In this document: positions 24,691 to 33,920 of the stretch, in pieces
Layout of the letters: each line of letters opens with the position of its first letter
Position numbering within the stretch: position 1 is the first letter of the stretch
Assembly: GCA_945928865.1 (NCBI GenBank)
Contig: CAMENZ010000007.1
Span: forward strand, 1 to 64,000
DNA from: an uncultured Clostridia bacterium
Lineage (GTDB): Bacteria; Bacillota; Clostridia; Peptostreptococcales; Anaerovoracaceae
DNA: 64,000 bases
Direction of reading: 5' to 3'
The notes under the pieces: generated by a model
Seen by the model: the letters and a program-made list of their open reading frames with translations, nothing else
Told to the model about the DNA's origin: nothing
Databases searched by the model: none
Position numbers and translations under genes: made by a program

Positions 24691-25538
24691 ATGAAATTTT
24701 TCAAACTTTAAAGATGTATTTTGAATATCCTTTTGTGACCTATGCTTTAATTGTAGGAGTGCTTATAGCTTTATGTTCCTCTCTCTTAGGGGTTACATTG
24801 GTACTAAAAAGATTTTCTTTCATTGGAGATGGGTTATCCCATGTGGCATTCGGTGCTTTGGCAGTAGCTTCCGTATTACAACTTTCAAATAAAATGCCTA
24901 TGATTTTAATAATTACTGTAGTTTGTGCAGTTATATTATTGTCTACAGGCAGTGAAGGGAAGATGAAAGGTGATGCAGCCATAGCTATGATTTCTGTAAG
25001 TGCCTTAGCTATAGGATATTTACTTATGAATGTGTTTGCATCTTCGGCTAATGTAAGCGGAGATGTATGTACCACATTGTTTGGCTCCACATCTATTTTA
25101 ACCCTTACACCTAATGAAGTTTGGCTCTGTGTAGGACTTTCACTTACGGTAGTGATTATATACACTTTGTTTTACAATAAAATTTTTGCGGTAACCTTTG
25201 ATGAAGAATTTGCAAAATCTGCAGGTACTAAGGCTAAGTCTTATAACCTAATGATTGCCATAGTTATAGCTGTTATAATAGTTTTAGCTATGAATTTAGT
25301 AGGTTCTTTACTAATATCTGCCTTAGTTATTTTTCCTGCTTTATCTACTATGAAAGTATTTAAAAGTTTCAGGGCAGTGGTAATATCCTCTGCTGTATTT
25401 TCTGTGATTTGTGCAGCTTTAGGAATTTTAATTTCTATAGTTTATAGTACTCCTGTAGGAGCTACCATAGTAGCAGTGGATTTGTCGGGGTTTATATTTT
25501 TTACAATATATGGAGCCTTAAGGAGAGGTGTTAGTTAA
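24687..25538 (+). CDS. znuB: Zinc ABC transporter permease
   Basis: A 283-residue protein of the ABC-3 (ZnuB/TroC) family with eight or nine membrane helices and the conserved GDGLSHVAFG segment, which contacts the ATPase. Translation must begin at TTG 24687, inside the end of znuC: the GGGAGGTGAGG just upstream is the SD, and the nearby ATG at 24691 is in another frame and soon stops. Such a non-ATG start with a 4-base overlap implies coupling. Confidence 0.92.
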   Translation: MNEIFQTLKMYFEYPFVTYALIVGVLIALCSSLLGVTLVLKRFSFIGDGLSHVAFGALAVASVLQLSNKMPMILIITVVCAVILLSTGSEGKMKGDAAIAMISVSALAIGYLLMNVFASSANVSGDVCTTLFGSTSILTLTPNEVWLCVGLSLTVVIIYTLFYNKIFAVTFDEEFAKSAGTKAKSYNLMIAIVIAVIIVLAMNLVGSLLISALVIFPALSTMKVFKSFRAVVISSAVFSVICAALGILISIVYSTPVGATIVAVDLSGFIFFTIYGALRRGVS

Positions 25539-26071
25539 TGAAGAAACTTATAACCCTTATCATTATTATTTCTCTGGTGTGTTCTATGACAGGATGTAAA
25601 AAGAGAAAAGATGTAATTCCTAAGGTTGATTCTAATAAGACTGATACATTGCAAGAAAAAGAACCTATAAAAGATGATAGTAAAGGTAAAGAAGAAAAAG
25701 AACATAAGTATACTGATGAGGATGTAACCTTGGATATGACCAAACTTAGTACGACTATGGTGTTTTCTCAGATGTATAATCTTTTAGCGGAGCCTAAGGA
25801 GTATTTCGGTAAAGTTATTAGAATTAAGGGTAATTTTGATAGTCAGATAGATCCTAATAATAACAAGCGATATTATGGTATTTTTATTATGGATAGTACA
25901 GCTTGTTGTACACAAGGATTAGAGTTTGAACCGTATGCTAAACTTAAATATCCTGAAGATTTTCCGGAAATAGGTGATGAGGTTATTATTACCGGAGAGT
26001 TTAACACTTATAAAGAAGGGGATTTTAATTATTGTAATCTTATAAAGGCTGAAATTACAAAAATATCATAA
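25538..26071 (+). CDS. Zinc-operon lipoprotein with OB-like domain and Cys-Cys motif
   Basis: A 177-residue lipoprotein with lipobox MTGC at 17-20, a charged linker to about 75 and a compact beta-rich domain of OB-fold character (VIRIKGNFDSQ, DEVIITGEFNTY). Inside it the motif MDSTACCTQGLEFE has adjacent cysteines that could bind metal or form a disulfide. ATG overlaps the permease stop (TAATG), so it belongs to the zinc operon. No named family is known to me. It may hand over zinc, or store or sense it, at the membrane. Confidence 0.8.
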   Translation: MKKLITLIIIISLVCSMTGCKKRKDVIPKVDSNKTDTLQEKEPIKDDSKGKEEKEHKYTDEDVTLDMTKLSTTMVFSQMYNLLAEPKEYFGKVIRIKGNFDSQIDPNNNKRYYGIFIMDSTACCTQGLEFEPYAKLKYPEDFPEIGDEVIITGEFNTYKEGDFNYCNLIKAEITKIS

Positions 26072-26078
26072 AAAGTGC

Positions 26079-26107
26079 TTGCAAAATCATTTAACTAATG
26101 GTAAACT
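26079..26107 (+). promoter_or_regulatory. Promoter of rplS
   Basis: TTGCAA at 26079-26084 and TAAACT at 26102-26107 with a 17-bp spacer, giving a leader of about 80 nt. Confidence 0.65.
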
Positions 26108-26113
26108 AACATA

Positions 26114-26190
26114 GTTATATTACGGGCGGTCCTCTGGACAAGACACAGACTTAATAGTGGTGCCAAGAACGCCTTGAAGGGAAGGAGGAA
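26114..26190 (+). promoter_or_regulatory. Ribosomal protein L19 leader RNA
   Basis: The stretch between promoter and rplS holds a structured, GC-richer RNA: GGGCGGTCC, TGGTGCCAAGAACGCC and AGGGAAGGAGG. L19 leaders that bind their own protein and repress translation are known in Bacillota. The position and short conserved-looking blocks fit, but I could not align it to a covariance model. Confidence 0.5.
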
Positions 26191-26195
26191 ATATA

Positions 26196-26537
26196 ATGGA
26201 TTTAATGAAATCAATTACTCAGGAATATGAGAAAAATGACATCCCTGCATTTGGTGTTGGTGATACAGTAAAGGTCCACATCAAAATTAAGGAAGGTAAC
26301 AGAGAAAGAATTCAGATTTTCGAAGGTTTTGTACTTAAGAGACAGAATGGTGGAATCAACGAAACTTTCACTGTAAGGAAACTTTCAAACGGAGTTGGTG
26401 TTGAAAAAACATTCCCTATTCATTCACCTAAGATTGAAAAAATCGAAGTAATAAGAAAAGGCTTGGTTAGAAGAGCTAAACTTAACTATATGCGTGAAAG
26501 AACAGGAAAATCCGCTAAGATTAAGACAAGAGATTAA
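26196..26537 (+). CDS. rplS: 50S ribosomal protein L19
   Basis: A 113-residue basic protein with the typical L19 sequence: [53 protein letters not shown] and [16 protein letters not shown]. It sits at the 30S-50S interface. The SD GGAGG is strong. A terminator follows directly, so it is probably a single-gene unit, with rbgA and rnhB after it in the usual order. Confidence 0.97.
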   Translation: MDLMKSITQEYEKNDIPAFGVGDTVKVHIKIKEGNRERIQIFEGFVLKRQNGGINETFTVRKLSNGVGVEKTFPIHSPKIEKIEVIRKGLVRRAKLNYMRERTGKSAKIKTRD

Positions 26538-26545
26538 TATCAAAC

Positions 26546-26581
26546 AAAAAAGGAACCTTGAAACTTCAAGGTTCCTTTTTG
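26546..26581 (+). terminator. Terminator after rplS
   Basis: AAAAAGGAACCTTGAA and TTCAAGGTTCCTTTTT form a perfect long stem with a short loop and T run. Confidence 0.92.
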
Positions 26582-26661
26582 TTTGGCAAGGTGAATATTT
26601 TTTGACGGAACATATTTATTATGTTACAATTAACCATATATATTGAGAGAGGATGACAAAT

Positions 26662-27507
26662 ATGATAAATAATATAAATTGGTATCCGGGACATATGAAA
26701 AAAACCAGAGAGCTAATTCAAGAAAATCTTAAGTTAGTTGATTTGGTTATAGAGGTAATAGATGGGCGTATACCTGTTTCCAGTAGAAATCCCATTATAA
26801 GTGATTTAATTAAGGATAAAAAAAGAGTGGTTATTTTAAATAAAAGTGACCTGTCTGATTCAAAGGAAAATGAGAAATGGGAAGATCTATTTCATGGTGA
26901 AGGTAGCATAACTTTGCAGATGAATTGTATGAAGGGACAGGGAATAAAGGAATTATACCGTTTATTAAATAAATTACAAGAAGAAAAAAATGAAAACCAA
27001 ATAAGGAAAAAGCCTTTAAGAATGATGATAGTAGGTGTTCCTAATGTTGGTAAATCTTCTTTAATAAATAGAATGACCGGTAAGAAAAGTGCTAAGACCG
27101 GCGATAAACCAGGAGTTACTAAGGGGAAGCAGTGGCTTACATTAGAAAATGGTATGCAGCTTTTAGATACTCCCGGCATTTTATGGCCAAAATTTGAAGA
27201 TCCTAAGGTAGGGCTTAATTTAGCTTTTTGTGGTTCAATTAAAGATGAGATTTTAGATGTGGCAGATTTAGCTCTTGAATTAATTAAAGTTCTCCAAAGA
27301 GAATATCCGGAATTATTAAAGGAAAGGTATAAACTGGAAAAGATAACCGAAGATGCTTTAGAAAATATGGAAGCGATAGCTCTTAAAAGAGGATTTATAT
27401 TACCCGGAAAGCGTATAGATTATGAAAGAACCGGAAAAACCATTTTAGACGAATTTAGAGCTGCTGTAATAGGAAGAATTACCTTAGAACAGGTAGGCGA
27501 AAATTAA
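26662..27507 (+). CDS. rbgA: Ribosome biogenesis GTPase RbgA (YlqF)
   Basis: A circularly permuted GTPase of 281 residues. The motif order is G4 (LNKSDL), G1 (GVPNVGKSSLINRM) and G3 (LLDTPGILWPK), with the hallmark NWYPGHM N-terminus. It helps late 50S assembly. The ATG at 26662 is preferred to the one at 26653 because AGAGGA then lies eight bases upstream; the earlier ATG overlaps that SD. It is linked to rplS and rnhB, as in many Bacillota. Confidence 0.95.
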   Translation: MINNINWYPGHMKKTRELIQENLKLVDLVIEVIDGRIPVSSRNPIISDLIKDKKRVVILNKSDLSDSKENEKWEDLFHGEGSITLQMNCMKGQGIKELYRLLNKLQEEKNENQIRKKPLRMMIVGVPNVGKSSLINRMTGKKSAKTGDKPGVTKGKQWLTLENGMQLLDTPGILWPKFEDPKVGLNLAFCGSIKDEILDVADLALELIKVLQREYPELLKERYKLEKITEDALENMEAIALKRGFILPGKRIDYERTGKTILDEFRAAVIGRITLEQVGEN

Positions 27508-27543
27508 AAGTTTTATGTAAGATTTATAATTAAGGGACGTTAT

Positions 27544-28206
27544 ATGACAAAACAAGAACGAGAACTAATTTTAAGAGAAAAATTAATTGTTATGCAAAAA
27601 TACGAAAAGAATTTGAGAGAGCAAGGCATCAAGTTTATAGGTGGAGTAGATGAAGTGGGTAGAGGGCCTTTAGCAGGGCCTGTGGTTACTGCTTGTGTAA
27701 TTTTACCGGAGAATTTTCATGTCTTAGGTGTGGATGATTCTAAAAAGCTTTCCGAAAAAAAGAGGGAAGCCTTATATGAAATAATTTTAGAAAAGGCTGT
27801 AGGTTGGGGACTTGGATTTTGTGATAATAAGGTTATAGATGAAATAAATATTTTAGAAGCTACTAAAAAAGCTATGAAGGAAGCTGTTGAGAACGCCAAC
27901 AATAGCCTTTTACAGAAGGGTGAGGGGAATTTGGAACATTTGCTTATAGATGCTGTTAAGTTAGATAATCTTAGTATTCCTCAAACATCTATAATAAAGG
28001 GTGATGCTAATAGTATTTCGATTGCGGCGGCTAGTATTGTTGCCAAAGTTACTAGGGATAGATTAATGGTAGAATATAGTGAAAAATACCCTCATTATGG
28101 CTTTGAGTCGAATAAGGGGTATGGAACCAAAGCTCACTATGAGGGTATTCAAAAATATGGTATTACGCCAATTCATAGAGAAACATTTTTGAAAAATATT
28201 TTATAA
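27544..28206 (+). CDS. rnhB: Ribonuclease HII
   Basis: A 220-residue enzyme that removes ribonucleotides and RNA from RNA-DNA hybrids. Motifs: [13 protein letters not shown] with the acidic pair, [16 protein letters not shown] with the third Asp, and [11 protein letters not shown]. It converges end to end with the GGDEF gene on the other strand, with no spacer. Confidence 0.96.
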   Translation: MTKQERELILREKLIVMQKYEKNLREQGIKFIGGVDEVGRGPLAGPVVTACVILPENFHVLGVDDSKKLSEKKREALYEIILEKAVGWGLGFCDNKVIDEINILEATKKAMKEAVENANNSLLQKGEGNLEHLLIDAVKLDNLSIPQTSIIKGDANSISIAAASIVAKVTRDRLMVEYSEKYPHYGFESNKGYGTKAHYEGIQKYGITPIHRETFLKNIL

Positions 28207-29442
28207 TTAGCCAATATTTATAGCCTTTTTCCTGTAGTGAAAAAGGTTTTTTTCTTGATAAAGCATTTCATCGGCAGTAGAAATGAGTTTTTCTACTGTT
28301 TTCATTTCAGCTGTATATTGAGCAACTCCTATGGAAATGCTCAAATTATAAAAGGCTTCAGGAGAAGAGAAATTGGATTTTCCTATAAAAGCTTTTTCCA
28401 TAATATATTCTTCTTTGGCGATATCGTTTTCATCTTTTAAAGCTTTATGTATATCTTTACAAAGGGCTTCTACTTTTTCTTTATCACTTTCATTAAATAC
28501 TATTACAAATTCATCTCCACTTTGCCTAGCTATTAGGCATTTTTTATTAGCACAGGCTTTTCTAAGGGCAGTTGCTACTCTTACTAAGGCAACATCTCCT
28601 TCTATATGACCGTAGTTATCGTTTATGGTTTTAAAATCGTTTAAATCCATCATTAGAACATGAAATCCTTCTTTATCACCTTTTCCGTTATAATAATTTT
28701 TAATTTCTTCTAATAAAAAATTATACAAAAAAGCACGATTATAAAGTTTTGTCAAAGGATCAGTAGTAGTTAAAAATTCATTTAAAAGTGCACTGATTTG
28801 AAATGCTGTAAACACTATGCTTAGATTCATAACTGTTCTTCCTGGTATAAAAAAAGATATTAAACAAGCCAACATAGGTATTATAGTTATAAAAGCTAAA
28901 GCAAAAAAATTGTTTCGTTGTTTTCTGTTTGGAGATTTGAATCCATGTATCAGTGTTATTATTAAGGTTCCGGTTATAATGCACACTGAAATCAAAGGAA
29001 TCAAGAAGAAAAGAGGTCCTTTAACATAATTAGAATTCTTATCTATGCTAAATATTAATCCTGTATTATAGGACATTAACAATAATAAGGAGAGAGTAAG
29101 AGCTATGAACATTAACCCTTTTCTTAGATTTTTTTTGTTTAGAGGAACAGTAGATTTCATTGCCCAAAAACTAATATTTAAAAATATGGACATTGAGGTC
29201 AAAAGTAAAAAGTATATAGCATTTACAAAAAAATGAATGGTTGGAGGTGCAATAAAGTAGTCACTGGAAATTATTACCCAGGACAGATCGGTAATAAAGA
29301 AGAAAAAGCAGCTAACCAGTAAGTATTTAACATATTTGAATAAATCTTCAGTAGATGATGAAATCTGCTTTTCTAATCTATATACAATGAATAATATTGC
29401 TAACATACAGAAAATATCTTCTTGTATAAATATTCGATTCAT
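28207..29442 (-). CDS. Membrane diguanylate cyclase (GGDEF domain)
   Basis: A 411-residue protein with seven or eight membrane helices at about 8-225 and a GGDEF domain at about 235-405. The domain shows DPLTKLYNRAFL at its start, MMDLNDFKTINDNYGH (metal and substrate Asp), and a signature reading SGDEF in place of GGDEF, a substitution tolerated in active enzymes. No RxxD inhibitory site is obvious just before it. It would make cyclic di-GMP in response to a membrane signal. It lies divergent from the type IV pilus operon, which suggests a regulatory link. The SD GAGGTATGTT precedes ATG. Confidence 0.9.
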   Translation of the reverse strand: MNRIFIQEDIFCMLAILFIVYRLEKQISSSTEDLFKYVKYLLVSCFFFFITDLSWVIISSDYFIAPPTIHFFVNAIYFLLLTSMSIFLNISFWAMKSTVPLNKKNLRKGLMFIALTLSLLLLMSYNTGLIFSIDKNSNYVKGPLFFLIPLISVCIITGTLIITLIHGFKSPNRKQRNNFFALAFITIIPMLACLISFFIPGRTVMNLSIVFTAFQISALLNEFLTTTDPLTKLYNRAFLYNFLLEEIKNYYNGKGDKEGFHVLMMDLNDFKTINDNYGHIEGDVALVRVATALRKACANKKCLIARQSGDEFVIVFNESDKEKVEALCKDIHKALKDENDIAKEEYIMEKAFIGKSNFSSPEAFYNLSISIGVAQYTAEMKTVEKLISTADEMLYQEKNLFHYRKKAINIG

Positions 29443-29714
29443 AACATACCTCCATCAGTGATAAATTACATTCTGTAAAGGTTAATTAAACTATAAATAG
29501 ATAAAGCAAATTAAAAAAAACAGATAAAAAATGTATTAAAAAATGACTTGCTTAAATATTAAAGCTAAAGGTTTAATAATTCTACAAAATGCATATACTT
29601 AAAATATATACCATACAATATACATTTTCAAGATGCAAAAGAATAAAGCATGTAAAAATTGTGTAAAATAACATAAAAATGGCTTAAAATAGCCACTATT
29701 ACCACTTGCCTTCA

Positions 29715-29743
29715 TTGACACTTCAAGTTATTTCAGTTAAAAT
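29715..29743 (+). promoter_or_regulatory. Promoter of the type IV pilus operon
   Basis: A perfect TTGACA at 29715-29720 and TAAAAT at 29738-29743 with a 17-bp spacer. The predicted leader is only about 53 nt, too short for a c-di-GMP riboswitch. The rest of 29,443-29,714 is AT-rich, with a small TGGCT/AGCCA hairpin near 29,675 and no gene. Confidence 0.7.
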
Positions 29744-29802
29744 TGAACCATATTATAACATAGATTATTTGTGTAAATTTACAGACAGTAAGAGGCTTAG
29801 GG

Positions 29803-32800
29803 ATGAATTGTAAGGTTAGGGATAAAAAAGGGTTTACCCTCATAGAAACGCTTTTAACATTGGCAATTCTGATTATTTTACTGTCTATTTCTATGCCTTT
29901 TGCAGGGAATTTAGCTAAGGAATTAAAAATGATGCAAATGGATTCTGCTGCTAAGGAAATATTTTTAGCAGCTCAAAATCGCTTAGTTCATATTAAATCT
30001 ATGGGGCAGTTAGGCAATGATGGAGTTTTTCAATTAGCAATGAATAATACTACCTTGTTTAGTGAAAATGCCACTAGTAGAAAGTTGAGTGTTAATGGGG
30101 ATTTTGGTGGATTAGCTCCTGATGGATATCCGGAAGGAGATGAAGGGTGGAAGGAATTATATTATTTAAGATCGGACGATCCGATAGTTGAAAAATATTT
30201 GTTATCTGATTTATCTTTCGATGCTATAGAAGGAAGTTTTATTATGGAAATGAATCCGGTAACGGGGGATGTTTATAGTGTATTTTATAGTGAAAAAACA
30301 GATAATGAATCTAATCTAAAATCTATATATAACAGTTTATATACTGCAAGAGCAAAAAAAAGCAGAATGGCTTTTTATGTAGGATATTATAGCGGCAAAG
30401 GTGGTAGAACTCAGGTTAGTGAAAGTTTTGAGCCTAAGGTGGAGGTTATAAATGGAGAGGATTTATATTTAAAGATTACTTCATCAGGCATTAGAAGAAA
30501 AAATCCTAGTTTCTTAAATATAAAGATTAATCTTAAAGATGAGCATGGTAATATATATAATTTAAATGACATACATGGAAATAGCCCTGCTGTAACTATT
30601 ACTACTAATCAGCTTACAACCTATGTTTTATTAGATAGTCTTAGAACTGATAGTACAGGTAGACTTTCCTTTGAAAATATCACCAATCATGAGTTGAATC
30701 CGGGAGATAATATTAAAGTAGAGGTTAAAGTTGAATACAATCCTAGTGAAGGAACGCCAATAGGTACAGATGATGATAAAATTGCAATAGCTGAATTTAA
30801 TAGTCTTTTTGATACAGGAAGTAAGACTAATGAAGGAGAGAGTGAAATTTTAATTTCTAAACTCCGTCATTTGAATAATTTAAGAGAATCTATATTTAAG
30901 GTGGATAGTAAAGTTAATAAAATCAAAGTTAAACAAACTAATGAAATTAATTTTGATTTTAAATTAGGTGTAGATAAAACTACTCCGGATAAAAAAGTTT
31001 TGACTTTGGATGATTTTCATCCATCCTATGAAGGGAAAAACCCTATTTCAAAGTTTGAACCTGTTTTTAATAGAACTATATTTGGAATGGATGGCATAAA
31101 GGGCATTGGAGAGTATGAAGGTAATGGAAATACAATCAATGATTTCATAATTAAATCAGATGGTTCTAATGTGGGTTTGTTTGCCCAGCTCAACTGTAAT
31201 GTTTCTAATGTTTTAATTAGAGATATGGAGATTTCAGGAAATAATAATGTTGGAACTCTAGCGGGACAAGCTTTTGGTGGGAAAATAACTAATTGTGGAG
31301 CCTATGTAAATACTCATAATTATAATAATATTTTATATAGTAATATACCTCAAAGGCTTGAAAAGTACACTGTAAAAGGGAATAACAATGTAGGCGGATT
31401 AGTTGGGAGAAACTATAATACTATTATTGATAAAGCTTTCTCTGCCGTGTATGTAAATGGGATGAGCAAGTATATTGGAGGGTTAGCAGGCTATAGCAAT
31501 GGAAGTATTATTAAAAATTCTTATGCTTCCGGCGATTTAATTTCTGAATCGGCAGATTTTGTTGGAGGATTAGTTGGAGGCCTTACTTCCGGAAGTATAA
31601 AAAATTGTTATTCAACTTCAGATATTACAGGAAATCAATATCTAGGCGGTTTAGTAGGCAATGTAAGAAATATAGCTAATGTAGATGATAGTAATTCCTA
31701 TGGATTAGTGAAAAAAGATAAGATTAATGCTACAGACTATATCGGTGGATTTTCCGGCAGTATTTCAGGGAATTATAATAATTGCAATTATTTAAAACAA
31801 AGTCGGTATAATAGCAGTTTCCCTAAAGTTAACCAAAATGGTGTTAATTCAAGGACTTATAAATATTTATCTAATAATATTATTAATCCTAAGGAATTAT
31901 TTAAACCTTATGATATAAAACTTATTCAAGATGTGAATGAAAAATTCCCATTTAAGAGGGTTACTGAAATTCATTTTGGGGATTGGCCTGAAAAAATAAA
32001 AGCTAAGACTACTTTGATATATTATGAGAAGTATAGTGATGGAAGTTTTGGATATTATGGTAAGGGTTCCACTACAGGGGAAATAAATTATGAGTGGAAA
32101 TTAGATACATTAAAAAATCAAAAATATTTGAGCAAATATGGATTGTATTTAGTGGAAGACGGTTATGGAATTCTTTCCGGTGATGAACTTAAGTCTATAA
32201 ATTATGCCTTGAATCCTAATAATACTACTACAGCGGATAATAGTCCGGCTGTTCCGGTTTCGATGAATTTAGAAGCTACAAATCAATTTGTAAACATTGA
32301 TAAACCGGTTAGTCTTAAGTTTGAAATTACAGATTCTGCTGATGAAGAAGACTTTACAATGGAAAATTCTTATGTGTATAGACTTCCATTTAATCTTCAA
32401 GAAAATAGAAATACTAAGGATAATGCCTTTAATAGTAGGTTAAAAATTTGGTCTGAAGATATTAAGGACTTAGATAAGAATAAGAAGGAGGTATACTTAT
32501 TTATTTATTGTCCACACTTCGCTAAATCTGTCCTTAGTCCAAGTGATACAAAAATTGTAAATACTAACCTTTTAGATCCGCCAAGGGGACAGGTATATAT
32601 AAGGAGTCCTAGACATTTAAATGCTTTAGGAAGATATCCTTATTATTGGAATGCGACTAACAGCTCTTATGATAATCTGGTTTATAATCAGGAAATTGAT
32701 TTAGACTTTGGAAAATATAATAAGAGGTATTGTGGTGTTAATTTTGACCTTATGAATACTGATTTAGGCTATGAATATAAAAATAAGCCTATAGGTATGG

Positions 32801-33903
32801 ACGGGGGAAATAGAGCATCTCAGTTTAGATACACTTATGACGGACATGGATATAATATTATAGATTATTGTCAAAAAATATATAAGGGTGAAGCACCTGG
32901 TGGACAAAGTTATAAATTTACAGGACTTTTCGGCGAAATACGCCGTGCAACTTTGAAGAATATTCATATGGTTGCATCTAAGCCGGAAAAAGATTGGTTT
33001 AATAGCTCTTCTGCATATATTAAAACCTACGGGGTAAACTCCAATCAAAGTGCAGTTGCAGTGGGTGGTTTAGTAGGACTTTTATATATTACAAAGGATG
33101 AAGGTATGAATGTAGAAATTGCTTCAAAGAAGACAGTAGTTTCTAACTGTAGTATTTCCGGTTATGATGTTATTTTATCCATAGATGGATTAAATACCAA
33201 TTCTGCTGTTGGTGGACTTATAGGTATGTCTATGGGTACTGTAACTAATTCTAGTGCTGTATGTGGCTTAGTTGCAAATGATAGCATTAAATCACTGGGC
33301 CGTTCCTATCATTCAGCGGGAGGATTCGCCGGATCGAAGATTCATGGAACTCTTAAAAACTGTTATGCAGGAGGAACTTTAAGAGCAACTGATAGTAGAT
33401 GGTTCTATATGGGCGGTATTGTAGGTGGACAGATTTTCACATGGTCACCGTTTAGTCATAACTGGAATAGTATATGGAATTCCGGTATTACTAATTGTTA
33501 TGCCTTTACTAAGGCCGCAGATCTAAGCATAGGCTCTACTGCATATTTCCCAATAGCAGACCCGGGTAAGAAATTCCCTGAGTATAGTTTAGATGGAAGA
33601 ATGAATTGTGCTTATTTTGAGCCGGGTGGTTATTTGCCGGGACAACTTAGCAGGTTTACAAGTTTTGCAAAGTTTAGTGAAATACCTTGTTATAGTATGG
33701 CTGAGCTAAAAGATGCAATCGGTGTACTTAGAACGAGCGTAGTAGATTTTGACTTTGATTTAGTAGAAGATTCTTATGTTTACCCGTGGACAGAGAGCTT
33801 AAAAGGCTTACCATATCCTATAGGTTATTCCAGCGTATATGGAGATGGTGATTCTAATAGTGAAAATTATCATAGAGTCCACTATGGCGACTGGATACAA
33901 TAA
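29803..33903 (+). CDS. Giant type IV prepilin-like adhesin with GLUG repeats
   Basis: A 1,366-residue protein that begins with a bona fide prepilin signal, KKGFTLIETLLTLAILIILL (cleavage after Gly, Glu at +5), and then a long ectodomain. Two zones of GLUG-type repeats are clear: about residues 475-625 (NNVGGLVGRN, YIGGLAGYSNGSI, FVGGLVGGLTSGSI, YLGGLVGN) and about 1085-1200 (VGGLVGLL, VGGLIGMSMGTV, AGGFAGSKIHGT). GLUG repeats are associated with bacterial surface and IgA-protease-like proteins. It is first in the pilus operon and may sit at the pilus tip. The sequence AGAGG seven to eleven bases before ATG is a moderate SD. Confidence 0.88.
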   Translation: MNCKVRDKKGFTLIETLLTLAILIILLSISMPFAGNLAKELKMMQMDSAAKEIFLAAQNRLVHIKSMGQLGNDGVFQLAMNNTTLFSENATSRKLSVNGDFGGLAPDGYPEGDEGWKELYYLRSDDPIVEKYLLSDLSFDAIEGSFIMEMNPVTGDVYSVFYSEKTDNESNLKSIYNSLYTARAKKSRMAFYVGYYSGKGGRTQVSESFEPKVEVINGEDLYLKITSSGIRRKNPSFLNIKINLKDEHGNIYNLNDIHGNSPAVTITTNQLTTYVLLDSLRTDSTGRLSFENITNHELNPGDNIKVEVKVEYNPSEGTPIGTDDDKIAIAEFNSLFDTGSKTNEGESEILISKLRHLNNLRESIFKVDSKVNKIKVKQTNEINFDFKLGVDKTTPDKKVLTLDDFHPSYEGKNPISKFEPVFNRTIFGMDGIKGIGEYEGNGNTINDFIIKSDGSNVGLFAQLNCNVSNVLIRDMEISGNNNVGTLAGQAFGGKITNCGAYVNTHNYNNILYSNIPQRLEKYTVKGNNNVGGLVGRNYNTIIDKAFSAVYVNGMSKYIGGLAGYSNGSIIKNSYASGDLISESADFVGGLVGGLTSGSIKNCYSTSDITGNQYLGGLVGNVRNIANVDDSNSYGLVKKDKINATDYIGGFSGSISGNYNNCNYLKQSRYNSSFPKVNQNGVNSRTYKYLSNNIINPKELFKPYDIKLIQDVNEKFPFKRVTEIHFGDWPEKIKAKTTLIYYEKYSDGSFGYYGKGSTTGEINYEWKLDTLKNQKYLSKYGLYLVEDGYGILSGDELKSINYALNPNNTTTADNSPAVPVSMNLEATNQFVNIDKPVSLKFEITDSADEEDFTMENSYVYRLPFNLQENRNTKDNAFNSRLKIWSEDIKDLDKNKKEVYLFIYCPHFAKSVLSPSDTKIVNTNLLDPPRGQVYIRSPRHLNALGRYPYYWNATNSSYDNLVYNQEIDLDFGKYNKRYCGVNFDLMNTDLGYEYKNKPIGMDGGNRASQFRYTYDGHGYNIIDYCQKIYKGEAPGGQSYKFTGLFGEIRRATLKNIHMVASKPEKDWFNSSSAYIKTYGVNSNQSAVAVGGLVGLLYITKDEGMNVEIASKKTVVSNCSISGYDVILSIDGLNTNSAVGGLIGMSMGTVTNSSAVCGLVANDSIKSLGRSYHSAGGFAGSKIHGTLKNCYAGGTLRATDSRWFYMGGIVGGQIFTWSPFSHNWNSIWNSGITNCYAFTKAADLSIGSTAYFPIADPGKKFPEYSLDGRMNCAYFEPGGYLPGQLSRFTSFAKFSEIPCYSMAELKDAIGVLRTSVVDFDFDLVEDSYVYPWTESLKGLPYPIGYSSVYGDGDSNSENYHRVHYGDWIQ

Positions 33904-33920
33904 TAAAACAGGAGGTGTTT

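Noticed and set aside
24691-24711. ATG at 24691 as the start of the zinc permease
   Set aside because: It is in a different frame and stops after six codons. The TTG at 24687, with the SD GGGAGGTGAGG, gives the full permease.
29443-29802. A c-di-GMP riboswitch before the pilus operon
   Set aside because: The predicted transcription start leaves only about 53 nt of leader, and neither the GEMM-I nor the class II conserved blocks could be found.
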